Assembly: GCA_009746045.1 (NCBI GenBank)
Contig: RPFO01000549.1
Coordinates: 1 to 30,000, forward strand
Origin: Mesostigma viride
Lineage: Eukaryota > Streptophyta > Mesostigmatophyceae > Mesostigmatales > Mesostigmataceae
Length of the DNA: 30,000 nucleotides
Direction: 5' to 3'
A program made the translations under genes and the position numbers. The notes under the pieces were generated by a model. That model saw nothing but the letters and a program-made list of their open reading frames with translations, searched no databases and was not told the DNA's origin. This document shows, one piece after another, positions 1-9,942 of the stretch; position 1 is the first letter of the stretch, and the number at the start of each line of letters is the position of its first letter.

Positions 1-433
1 AGAGAGAGAGGGAGGGGGAGGGGGAGGGGAGGGGGGAGGGGGGAGGGGAGGGGGAGGGGGAGGGGAGGAGGGAGGGGAGGGAGGAGAGAGGGAGGGAGAG
101 GGAGAGGGAGAGGGAGAGGGAGAGGGAGAGGGAGAGGGAGAGGGAGAGGGAGAGGGAGAGGGAGAGGGAGAGGGAGAGGGAGAGGAGAGGGGAGAGGGAG
201 AGGGAGAGGGAGAGGGAGAGGAGAGGGAGAGGGAGAGGGAGAGGGAGAGGGAGAGGGAGAGGGAGAGGGAGAGGGAGAGGAGAGGGAGAGGGAGAGGAGA
301 GGGAGAGGGAGAGAGGAGGAGAGGGAGAGGGAGAGGGAGAGGGAGAGGGAGAGGGAGAGGGAGAGGGAGAGGGAGAGGGAGAGGGAGAGGGAGAGGGAGA
401 GGGAGAGGGAGAGGGAGAGGGAGAGGGAGAGGG
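1..433. repeat. polypurine low-complexity tract
   Basis: The first 92 bases are irregular runs of G4-G6 and single A. From about 93 to 433 the sequence is an almost pure GGGAGA hexamer array with occasional phase slips. The plus strand is purine-only throughout and ends abruptly at 433. It has no coding value. Such tracts can form triplex or quadruplex structures, which is general knowledge and not shown here. Confidence 0.95.
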
Positions 434-500
434 CACTATACTTTTCGTCCGAGGGTGGTAAAAAGCATCCGAGGCGTAAATTACGAGGTGGTAATTTACC
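434..500 (+). other. possible CACTA-type transposon end
   Basis: Directly after the polypurine tract the sequence begins CACTATACTTTTCGTC, followed by GGGTGGTAAAAAGC and GGTGGTAATTTACC. The order of a CACTA terminus, then GTGGTA-containing subterminal motifs, then a short tandem array (572-985) resembles the end of an EnSpm/CACTA element. No matching inverted end was found in the window, so the element would run past the edge or be broken. The call rests on motif order only. Confidence 0.3.
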
Positions 501-571
501 GTCAAGACTACTCTTACAGTTTAGATACTACATCGTAATCTGTCGCGTAAGTTACGAACTAGATCCGAGAT

Positions 572-985
572 GAGATCCGACGTAGTAATTTACGACGTAG
601 TAATTTACGAGGTAGTAATTTACGAGGTAGTAATTTACGAGGTAGTAATTTACGAGGTAGTAATTTACGAGGTAGTAATTTACGAGGTAGTAATTTACGA
701 GGTAGTAATTTACGAGGTAGTAATTTACGAGGTAGTAATTTACGACGTAGTAATTTACGAGGTAGTAATTTACGAGGTAGTAATTTACGAGGTAGTAATT
801 TACGACGTAGTAATTTACGAGGTAGTAATTTACGACGTAGTAACTCCCGAGGTAGTAGTTTACGAGGTAGTAGTTTACGCTGTAGTAATTTACGACGTAG
901 TACTCTACGAGGTAGTAATGTACGAGGTAGTAATGTACGAGGTAGTAATTTACGAGGGAGTAATTTACGAGTTGGTAAACTACGT
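572..985. repeat. 15-bp minisatellite (GGTAGTAATTTACGA)n
   Basis: About 27 tandem copies of a 15-bp unit with scattered single-base variants, the most diverged at the right end. Because the unit is a multiple of three, open frames run through it on both strands (five-residue repeats such as VVIYE or LVNYY). These frames are artefacts of the repeat. GTAATTTAC within the unit is a near-palindrome. Confidence 0.93.
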
Positions 986-1056
986 GCAAGTTGTAACTTA
1001 AGATGTAGTTGTGTAGTATATATTTTGTTTTTAATTTGTGCAATGTCCAGTTTCAT

Positions 1057-1388
1057 GAAATGAGCCTAAAAGAGTTTATTATTTCATATTTAAGCATAAA
1101 ACAAAGTCGCATTCACTTCAATTCACCAATATGTCTTCATTCTCACATTTCAGCCGATGTCCTTGTCGCATTTATAATACATTGAAACTCTAACACAAGA
1201 CATCAAGGAGACAACCATCGCAGGCCAGAAATCGGGAGAATCCGGACCATGGTAGCACAAGACATGATCAGATAACCAAGTCGGCTGATGACATCCTTAA
1301 ATACTTATTGGCTTTGTTATCATCCATTGGATTGCGTGACAACCTCGCTCGAGGCACCGATGGGTGGGGTCTTCTACAAAGGTGCTAA
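1057..1388. other. non-coding stretch, with a degenerate 3' gene duplication
   Basis: No gene is seen here. Bases about 1202-1256 match 15184-15238 nearly base for base, so this is a dispersed repeat fragment. Bases about 1333-1386 are a diverged copy of 1411-1463, offset by 78 bp (26 codons). The last codons of the neighbouring minus-strand gene therefore appear to have been tandemly duplicated beyond its present stop. Confidence 0.6.
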
Positions 1389-2810
1389 CTAGGGCTGGCC
1401 CGGTGCCGAGTGCGTGACATCCCCGCTCGCGGCGCCGCTGGGTGTGGTCTCCTCGGCAGGTGCTGATGTGCGCTCGCTTGGTCCGCTCGAGGCGCCGATG
1501 CTTGCGCGGGTGCGCGAGGATGTGCTTGGTTCAGAGTACGGCCACGGGTTGTTTATGTTGTCGAACATGACACGCGTTGGCACATGCCGGGCTGAAGCAC
1601 GCGTCCTCGACACATCCTTGAAACATTGGTCCACCTCGTCCCACTCGCGCCTTGGCCCATTCCGCATCACGATGCCTGATGCCTCAGCGGCCTTGCGCAC
1701 CTTCTTCTTGTCCCAGCACTTGGAGGCGATGTCTTCCCAATCTTCCCACAGCTCAGGCCGCTTGTCCCGCACCTCCTGCTTGTGGTGTCACACGGCAAGT
1801 ACATTCATTTTAACCGTGCATGCATTGAACAAACAATATAAGTCATTGTTGGCATACAAAAACTTAATGTAGTGACATGCAGTATGGGCCTATGTACCAA
1901 TGTGTTAAAGAAAGTAAGCGCATGCCACGAAACAGGTATAAGAAGGAGAATAAAAGGCTGCTTACCTGCACCGTGAAGTATCCCGACATCTTGAGATAGT
2001 GCAAAAGTACCACGCGACAGAAGTCCTCCTTCAGCCATCCTGGAAGGTCGGCGTAGTTCTTGATGCGATCGGTGGTGGCCGTCCCCACCAACCACGGCAT
2101 GTAGTCGTCAAACACACGCGTGAGGCCAAACTTGAACAAGTTGGACCGGTGGTTGGCCAGGCGCTTGACCAGCGCACCCCGGACTTGCGTGTAATCCTCC
2201 GCAGGAACCGAGTCGGCGGGGCTTCTCACGATCCCCGCCTCCTGGAAGAACATGGCGATCGCGCCACGCAGACCCATCTCCCTGACGGACCGCTCCTGGT
2301 CCAGCTGAACGGCTTGCCCGACGTCAGGGCGAATGCTCAGGCAATGCCTGGAGAGGTGTTCGACAGCTGCCGAAAAAGCTGGGAGTGTCTTCTGCAAAAT
2401 TGCAATGTGCAAGATAGAGAAAGTGCGAAGTTAGAAATGTGGAATAATGAATTGTGTAAAGCAAAAAAGTTCAGCAAAGAACGCTATATAATGCGTAATG
2501 TGCAACCCACGAAATTGTTGGGCAGTTTGGTGCCCAGCCGCGTCATGAGATTGGCGACGTCTGTTTTCAGCGCCGCCACCTCCTGCCTGAGGCCCTCCTC
2601 CGCCCTGTTGGCCGCGATTTGCAAGTTCCTGCCGGTGGTGGCCGGTGCCTCCGGGCCAATATCGTCGTCCTCGCCGGAGGACGACGAGGAAGAGGAATCG
2701 GATTCGGATTCGGATCCGGAGGAAATCAAGGTGCGGGTTTTCTTGCGCCGCCGGCCCATGTCCTCCTCCTCCCGCGACCTCATGGCCTTCTTCTTGAGCT
2801 TGGGCGCCAT
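1389..2810 (-). CDS. unknown nuclear-type protein, three exons, divergent partner of the transposase
   Basis: I do not recognise the family. The model is exon 1 2810-2511 (ATG at 2810), exon 2 2391-1966 and exon 3 1775-1389 (TAG), giving about 370 residues. Donors are GTGGGT and GTAAGC, both acceptors end in CAG, and both introns are phase 0, so the frame is kept. The first 30 residues are rich in Lys and Arg (nuclear-localisation-like). An acidic serine run follows at about 31-55, then a likely coiled coil (about 70-95). Exon 2 is a globular stretch with many Trp, Leu and Phe. Exon 3 starts with a WEDWEDIASKCW segment and ends in a disordered Ser/Thr/Ala tail. It is transcribed away from the transposase across a satellite-filled spacer. 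An accessory role like that of TNPA, the DNA-binding partner in CACTA elements, is possible but is inference only. Confidence 0.7.
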
Positions 2811-3696
2811 AGAAACTGATGAGCTGCGCGTAAACGTTAACTGGAGTCACCTACGGTGGTGAAGACGTGAATGCGCACTTTCAAATTTCGCGTGCACTCC
2901 TGGTGCACTGTCAAATTTCGCGTACACACGTGGTTGCAGCCATCCGACGGCTACAACCCCAGTGGTCAGGGGCAAACCAAACATCGCACGGTACACGTTC
3001 TTGCGGCATCGCTGTCAGGTCACCCTATAACGCGGCAACCCGCTGTTATACTGGCGGCAGTTGTGTACCACCCCCCTCCTTCCCACGGCAGGTACGCAGC
3101 GACTCGCTGTTGTGCTGGCTGCAGTTGTGTACCACCTGTACGGTATTTGTGTACCACCCCCCTCTTTCCCACGGCAGGTACGCAGCGACTCGCTGTTGTC
3201 CTGGCTGCAGTTGTGTACCACCTGTACGGTATTTGTGTACCACCCCCCTCTTTCCCACGGCAGGTACGCAGCGACCCGCTGTTGTCCTGGCTGCAGTTGT
3301 GTACCACCTGTACGGTATTTGTGTACCACCCCCCTCTTTCCCACGGCAGGTACGCAGCGACCCGCTGTCGACCTGGCTGCAGTTGTGTACCACCTGTACG
3401 GTATTTGTGTACCACTTAGCTCCTTCCCACGGCAGGTACGCAGCGACTCGCTGTTGTCCTGGCTGCAGTTGTGTACCACCTTCGGTTTAGTTAGGTATTG
3501 GTATAAGCCTCGTGTTGTAATTGCTGTACGTCCATGGCGTTTGTTGCAACTGGAGGTGTATACAATATTAATGGGCCGACACTGCATGGCAACGATGCGC
3601 ACGGAATTGTCAGCCTGACAAGCAAATGAGCTGGGTGTTTTCTCGTCGATCGAGGGCAGATCAGGCAAATTATTACAAGTCCCCCAAAAATCGTTC
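2811..3696. promoter_or_regulatory. divergent intergenic spacer containing the 86-bp array
   Basis: This spacer lies between two genes read outward and should hold both promoters. It includes a direct pair of TCAAATTTCGCGT at about 2880 and 2912, and then the 86-bp satellite. I cannot point to a convincing TATA box. The assignment rests on gene orientation only. Confidence 0.4.
3055..3483 (+). repeat. 86-bp satellite, array 1
   Basis: About five tandem copies at exact 86-bp spacing; the GTACGG core falls at 3138, 3224, 3310 and 3396. Each unit carries two GTGTACCAC nonamers starting 22 bp apart (for example 3127 and 3149), a CCCACGGCAGGTACGCAGCGA block and a CTGCAG. The same unit occurs inverted at 11097-11613 and in this orientation at 25131-25527. 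Open frames through it on both strands are artefacts. Confidence 0.95.
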
Positions 3697-6600
3697 GTGG
3701 GTGAGGCCATTGAACGTTCTCGTCGTCAGGGACATCCCTTCGCGTTCCACGATATCGTTCCACAACCGCTCGTCGCGCGCCCCGATGTCGGTGCCTCCTG
3801 GTCCGTTCCCAGCGGCGGGAACGACCGAGCCAAACGGCGAAGGCTGTTTGGTGAGCCACGCCAGGAATGCCCGCAAGGTGAACAGCTGTTGAAGACCGCC
3901 GAAGCTGTTGAAGTGGCTGCAGTGGATACACGGTCGCCGGAGCCTGAGCCCGATGCGGCGGGCATGGAAGGCGTAGAGCCTGCTGAGCCGCGCCCTGATG
4001 ACTCAATGGAGGAGGAATGGGGGGCGATGGCGGAGGAGGAGTTTACGGCAGACGGTGGGGCAGGGGGGGCGATGGCGGAGGAGGGGCTTACGACAGACGG
4101 TGGGGGAGGAACGGCTGGTGATGTTGAGGCCGGCGCCGGCCGTGCATCAAGAAACCCATGGGCATGGTCTAAGCCGTTGTCTGGGAACGCCGATTTTACA
4201 CAGGCTTCGCTTTTCTGCATAGCCACGGAGTTTGGTCTTCCTGATAAGTGCATCGAAGCGTTTCAGGAACTGGCGAAGCACCCACAATACAGTGTGACCA
4301 GCCACGGGGAGTTCGGCGTGGCTAGGAGACGGTCATTGGAGAAGGGCCTGCCCCTTGCGGACGCACTGACTGTGAATTGGGTCCCAGCGGAGGCAGAGGG
4401 CGATCCTTTGCGTGAGGCAGTCAAGTTCACTTACATCAGCATACAGTCAACGCTATCCGCTCTGCTGCAGAATGAGTCGTTCACGGGGAAACTGTTACTA
4501 GAACACGAGATGAATGAGGATCGGCGTGTGTGGACTTTCAATCAGACCCAGTTTTACAACACCCATCCAACAGTTCAACAACAGGAGGTGCAGCTTCCCG
4601 CCTTGGCAGCAAGTTCCAGTGAGAAGCGGCAGAGTGTCGTCCGCATTGGGGACACCATCATGGTGTTAATGGACAACAACAAGGGGCAGCGAAAGCGAGA
4701 AGAACTTTGCCTTGTCCGCGCTGTCTTCATGCAAGTAAACGCTGACGGGACTCGTGAGCCATGGGCGAAAGTCCGGTAAGTGGCACGGATGGTGCTTTTG
4801 TGTCGATGTACACTCATCATGATATGCCCTTGGGATTGCACATGCTGAGTTAATTGCATTCTGCTGAAAACAGATTGGTGTTGTCCGGGCTCCCTTGTTG
4901 GTTGGTACCAGTTGACCACTATAAACTGCCGTAATGGGCATGCATCCGGGCCAGTGCAAGCATGGTTATTAAACTGGGTTGTGGGAAGTGCAATGTTTGC
5001 ACCATATATCAAGTATGATGACAGTGTTTATGCAGCAATGTGGTGTGTTTAGAGACCAAATAATGTCGTAGCCTTTTTGGTCCTGCATGAGCGCAAAGTT
5101 CCGAACACTATTTTCCCGAGGTTAGCCACTCCTCGGCATCCTCGGCATCCTAAATTGAGACCACGCCTGCGCAGGATTACACAGAGTGCACTACATTTGG
5201 TGGGAGGATATTGACGTGTGCACGTCCAGCACGCTTGGATGGATCTAGTATTGTATATTGATGACAACCTATATAATTTGCCCGCCGTCATGATGCCTGC
5301 AGGTTCTTCTACCGCGCAAGGGATTGTCCGGGGGGGACCGTACCGCGGGATGCCGATCGTGTCAGTGAGGTCTTCTGGACGAAGCATGAGCAGGAGATCT
5401 CTTTACTGAACTACGGGGGTCACATTGACGTGGTTGGCGTCCGTAAGTGGAGGAAATTTGCCGAGGCTGACCGAGAGGGCGGGCGAGTGTTCTTCATGCG
5501 CAGGTCGTACAACCTGTCCCCGGACAAGCCTCGGTACAAGAGGCTGAGATTCTCTAGATGGGAAGCCGAATTCCGCTGTTACCGCCCTTCTAAGTCTGGT
5601 CTACCCATCCTATATTTGGTAGTGGCGTTGTGGGATGACTCATTTGAGGAGTATCTCCATCGGCATGGGACGCTGGAAGCGCATTTGTTCACTGTTCTGA
5701 ACATCGAGCGCGCCGACAACAAGTCAAGAGACATGATCTTCCCCATCACCGTGAGAGATACACATGTGCCACGAGAGGCAGTCCTTGAGTGTCTTGTGGA
5801 GGACATGGATGCGATGGCAGAGGGCGTGCCCATGCGTGTGAAGTTTCCCAAAACGCCAAGTGAGCTTTGGGAAATCCGTGTCGCGAACCTGAACGTGATG
5901 GATTCGGCCGCCCGCAACGGCGCGATGGGGCACAAGGGTTGCACCGGCGACAAAGTGAGTGATGTTGTCACGTAGCTTGGTTCGGGGTGCTGCCCATGTG
6001 ACCTTGATTCATTGGGAAGCTGTGTTGGTGTGGTATCACCGTAACCATCAGCCCTTCTTTTATTTCTGCGTACCTTGGTGTGCGGCGCATTGTGGGTGTG
6101 TGCGCCACTGCAGGGATGCCCCTTTTGCAACGTTCACCACGACGACTGGGCGGATGCGACGGTGGACGTGGCGGAGTACATGCGCAGTGAGAAGCAAACG
6201 GCGGAAATATTGGAGGAGATGGAGGGCATGGCGACGGCCACGGCACGGAAAGAGAAGGCGAAGGAGACCGGGGTGATGTATCAGCCGCTGTGGCCTTGGC
6301 GGGATCTTCGATTCTTTGACCGCTACCGGCAGTATCCGATGGATATCTTTCACAATCTGACGTTGGGTCTATGTAAGCAGGTGGCTCGCTACCTCGAGGA
6401 GGATGGAATTCCCACTCGCCAGCACCCGGAGTTGGATGCTTGGGTAAGCGCACACCCCACGCGCGTCGGGAGCCGGCTGCCGCAGGGGAAAGCTTTTACC
6501 TTGTATCCACATTACAAGGGAATGGAGCTGCTGACCCTGCTGTTCCAAATGCCTTTTGCACTTCCCATGCTGCTGCTGAGGAGGCGGAATGAGGGAGATG

Positions 6601-8199
6601 ATAAGGAGAAAAGGAAGGCCCGGCGGATCAGCAAGATGGTGATGCACCTCGCCAAGTGGGCGCAGATGATGCTTGGTCCCGTTACGTCTCCAATCTACAA
6701 CTTGGCTGCTGACAACGTCTACGCCACTTTTCAAGAGTGTTTCGGCACCTTGTGGCCGCGTGGCAGCCTTGCAGGAAAGGGTCCTGGGGCAATGGCTGAG
6801 GCAGCGGATGGCGACGAAAAGAAGAAAAACGCGGAGAAGAAGAAGAACGCGGAGAAGAAGAAGAAGAGGATGGCACGCCAAGACAATGCCGCCAGCCATA
6901 ACGTCCACATACCGCGCCATGCTTTGGCACAGACTGACGATGTGGGTCGTATCTGGTCCTTGGGCCCGCATGAATTTGAGGGGTACCACTTATTCCTGAA
7001 ATCTCTCATGGAGTCGATGGCCAAATGCCACAGCAAGGAGCCGGGGCGTTACTTGCTGCAGAAACTACAGGGCTACTTGGCGTGGCAGTCCATGCTGGTT
7101 AAGGAGACATCCCAGCTCGATGAACGCGTGCTGCAAACCTTGCAGGAAAGCAGGATGTTCAACAAGCTGTATCCCAAAGCGTCCGCGACTGGTAGTGGCG
7201 CGAGTGGCGGTCCTTCTGGGCGGGAGGTGTGGGTGCGGGAAGGGGCGACTTTTCCAACGGTCATACACGAGCGCTGCGCGTTGGGGCGCATCGAGCAGGT
7301 GAGGAAACGCATGGGCGCTGTTGCTATGGCTGCGCTGGCGCTAGGGCTAGGGCATTCCTTGGTGTGCTGGGCCGACCCAGCATTTCCGTTCATATGCCCA
7401 GGCTAACAACGGCACTTGTGTGTTTTGCATGGGTGCTGTGTGTGTGCAGGTCATGGGGGGCATGCCTTGCGGCCGTAACCCTAAGTCAACACCTACGTTG
7501 GCCGAAATTGGCGCTGACAAGCAGACGGTGGACGAGCTTCTCGCCCCGCTGGGCTGTCCACCCTGGGATGAAGCAACTGGCAGCGTGAAGGTTTATGCTA
7601 GTGCAGTAGTCGGTGCCAGGACCATTACGACTGGGGAGGTCAGGTGCTTCCACACTGATGCATACCCGGCAGGGCAAGTGGCGACAGCAGACTCATTGGC
7701 ATACCAGGCGGCGGACAATGTGGACGCTGAATTTTGGTTTGCTGAGGTTGGCACCATCTTCATGCTGACGCCTGCTGAGGGGGCCATGGGGAGCATGTGG
7801 TTTGTCCCGATTTGGTTTGAGTCAGGGGATGCAAAGGACGTTCAGGGCAAGCCCATGTTCAACATGGACGAAACTTGGACGGACTGTCCTGTGTTCACCA
7901 AAGACATGACACTGTCCTCGCAGTGGAAAGCCACGGGGAAGTATCCACAGCCTCTGTCCTACCTGGGGTCACAGGTCCGACTGTTGCATCAGTGCTGGCG
8001 GCGTGGTTACGAAACCAAATGCAAAGTAAAGCATGTGGCGGCACGTGTAGGTGACACCACATCAGAACCAGTCCTACAGGTGAAGCACGACCACCTTGGG
8101 AACAACCACTACGTGCTCGATGCGTTTGATTGGGCGTGCCCAGCGTACTATCGTGACCTGCACATGGGGGGCGTGACGGACCAGCATGGGAAACGATGA
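3697..8199 (+). CDS. Tnp2/Plavaka-like DNA transposase with embedded BAH domain, four exons
   Basis: The model is exons 3697-4775, 5303-5954, 6114-7298 and 7450-8199, about 1,221 residues. Introns have GTAAG/GTGAG donors and CAG acceptors, phases 2, 0 and 0. The start is uncertain: the frame is open from 3619, 3697 is GTG, and the first in-frame ATG is 3964, so a small upstream exon is possible. Numbered from 3697, residues about 1-150 are disordered and acidic with a basic AKRRR motif. About 310-430 read as a BAH domain (IGDTIMVL, FFYRARDC, EVFWTKHEQE, FFMRRSYN). LPILYLVVALWDD (D471/D472) could supply the first catalytic Asp. C573, C579, C582 and H585/H586 form a CCCH-like knuckle that is split exactly by intron 2. 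YPMDIFHNLTLG (D654, H657) matches the D-x-x-H signature of Tnp2/Plavaka transposases. A Lys/Glu insert lies near 6820-6870. The third acidic residue is not assigned. The family call is moderate; KDZ is the main alternative. Confidence 0.72.
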
Positions 8200-8257
8200 C
8201 CTGCACAGGATGGGCGTGTCAGATAATCACGGCATTTTGTAACGTAGGGAGGCCAGT

Positions 8258-8993
8258 GTATTTATATTATTGGCCATGGGGCTGAGGTTGTGAGCATCCC
8301 ATTCGTCATGCTCGTGCCCAGTTTGCGTGTGCCCAGTTTTGGGGACATTGTATTTATATTGTTGGCCATGGGGCTGAGGTTGTGAGCATCCCATTCGTCA
8401 TGCTCGTGCCCAGTTTGCGTGTGCCCAGTTTTGGGGACATTGTATTTATATTGTTGGCCATGGGGCTAAGGTTGTGAGCATCCCATTCGTCATGCTCGTG
8501 CCCAGTTTGCGTGTGCCCAGTTTTGGGGACATTGTATTTATATTGTTGGCCATGGGGCTGAGGTTGTGAGCATCCCATTCGTCATGCTCGTGCCCAGTTT
8601 GCGTGTGCCCAGTTTTGGGGACATTGTATTTATATTGTTGGCCATGGGGCTAAGGTTATGAGCATCCCATTCGTCATGCTCGTGCCCAGTTTGCGTGTGC
8701 CCAGTTTTGGGGACATTGTATTTATATTGTTGGCCATGGGGCTGAGGTTGTGAGCATCCCATTCGTCATGCTCGTGCCCAGTTTGCGTGTGCCCAGTTTT
8801 GGGGACATTGTATTTATATTGTTGGCCATGGGGCTAAGGTTATGAGCATCCCATTCGTCATGCTCGTGCCCAGTTTGCGTGTGCCCAGTTTTGGGGACAT
8901 TGTATTTATATTGTTGGCCATGGGGCTGAGGTTGTGAGCATCCCATTCGTCATGCTCGTGCCCAGTTTGCGTGTGCCCAGTTTTGGGGACATC
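8258..8993 (+). repeat. 92-bp satellite with 184-bp higher-order period
   Basis: Eight tandem copies of a 92-bp unit begin about 58 bp after the transposase stop. Copies differ at CTGAGGTTGTG versus CTAAGGTT(A/G)TG, and from the second copy onward the two versions alternate, giving a 184-bp higher-order unit. The unit contains an internal duplication of GTGCCCAGTTT. Open frames on the minus strand repeat exactly every 184 bp and are artefacts. Confidence 0.95.
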
Positions 8994-9480
8994 CTATTTA
9001 AATGTTTTTCTGTATTCATATACGTGGTAAGGGAACGACCCATTAGTAAATTTTCTGAGACTTTGCAATTGAAATCAGACAACTATGCTCCATGTACACT
9101 GCATGATACACCTGGATATCAAATATTACATAACTTGGTTAAGGTTTCTTTCCATCACTCCGAGGGCTCCTGATCTGTGGCTCGCCAATGGGTGCACGAG
9201 ATTAAGCAATTGATATGACCTTTTGTGGATGCCCTACCTAACGCGAGGGCATGATCATCTTACCATGCAGTGATCAGAACCTGGGGCCAGGCTTTTTAAG
9301 GCAACGAGACAAGTGGGGCGTCATATTCATAGGTTAATTAATTCATTAATTAATTAATTAATGAGGAACATCACTCCGTTGGGAGTCAATGGAGCACATA
9401 TCCATGAGAAGGGGCATATGGCGTTTAAGACATCCTAGGCTACTTCATGCAAGGTTAAACTCGTGCTCCCTTTCTGCTTC
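8994..9480. other. non-coding spacer with a dispersed repeat
   Basis: No gene is seen. An (ATTA)n run lies at about 9335-9362. Bases about 9364-9445 (CTCCGTTGGGAGTCA, then GGGGCATATG) recur in diverged form at about 27672-27720 and 28028-28120, which marks a dispersed repeat family. Bases about 9452-9470 carry AAACTCGTGCTCC, the inverse of the flank found beside the microsatellites at 22312 and 23115. Confidence 0.6.
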
Positions 9481-9481
9481 A

Positions 9482-9936
9482 TGGATGGATGGATGGATGG
9501 ATGGATGGATGGATGGATAGATGGCTGGATGGATGGATGGATGGATGGATGGATGGATGGATGGATGGATGGATGGATGGATGGATGGATGGATGGATGG
9601 AGGGAGGGAGGGAGGGAGGGAGGGAGGGAGGGAGGGAGGGAGGGAGGGAGGGAGGGAGGGAGGGAGGGAGGGAGGGAGGAGGGAGGGAGGGAGGGAGGGA
9701 GGGAGGGAGGGAGGGAGGGAGGGAGGGTGGGTGGGTGGGTGGGTGGGTGGGTGGGTGGGTGGTGGGTGGGTGGGTGGGTGGGTGGGTGGGTGGGTGGGTG
9801 GGTGGGTGGGTGGGTGGGTGGGTGGGTGGGTGGGTGGGTGGGTGGGTGGGTGGGTGGGTGGTGGGTGGGTGGGTGGGTGGGTGGGATGGATGGATGTGGA
9901 TGGATGGATGGTGGGTGGGTGGGTGGGTGGGTGGTG
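9482..9936 (+). repeat. compound tetranucleotide microsatellite (TGGA)n-(GGGA)n-(GGGT)n
   Basis: Three related tetranucleotide blocks follow one another: TGGA units to about 9600, GGGA units to about 9727, then GGGT units to about 9936 with a short return to TGGA near 9885-9910. Adjacent blocks differ by one base in the unit, as expected if point changes spread by slippage. The G-runs could form quadruplexes. Frames encoding MDGW or HPSI repeats are artefacts. Confidence 0.95.
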
Positions 9937-9942
9937 GACTAC

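Noticed and set aside
552-1056. Open frames on both strands of 143-165 residues
   Set aside because: They are translations of the 15-bp satellite; any stop-free 15-bp unit gives such frames.
3015-3710. Several overlapping frames over the 86-bp array, also at 11048-11740 and 25017-25749
   Set aside because: Frames on both strands repeat the satellite unit; because two kinds of unit length remainder are mixed, they change peptide every copy. No independent coding signal.
8354-8946. Three identical 74-residue minus-strand frames
   Set aside because: Exact 184-bp periodicity shows they are the 92-bp satellite.
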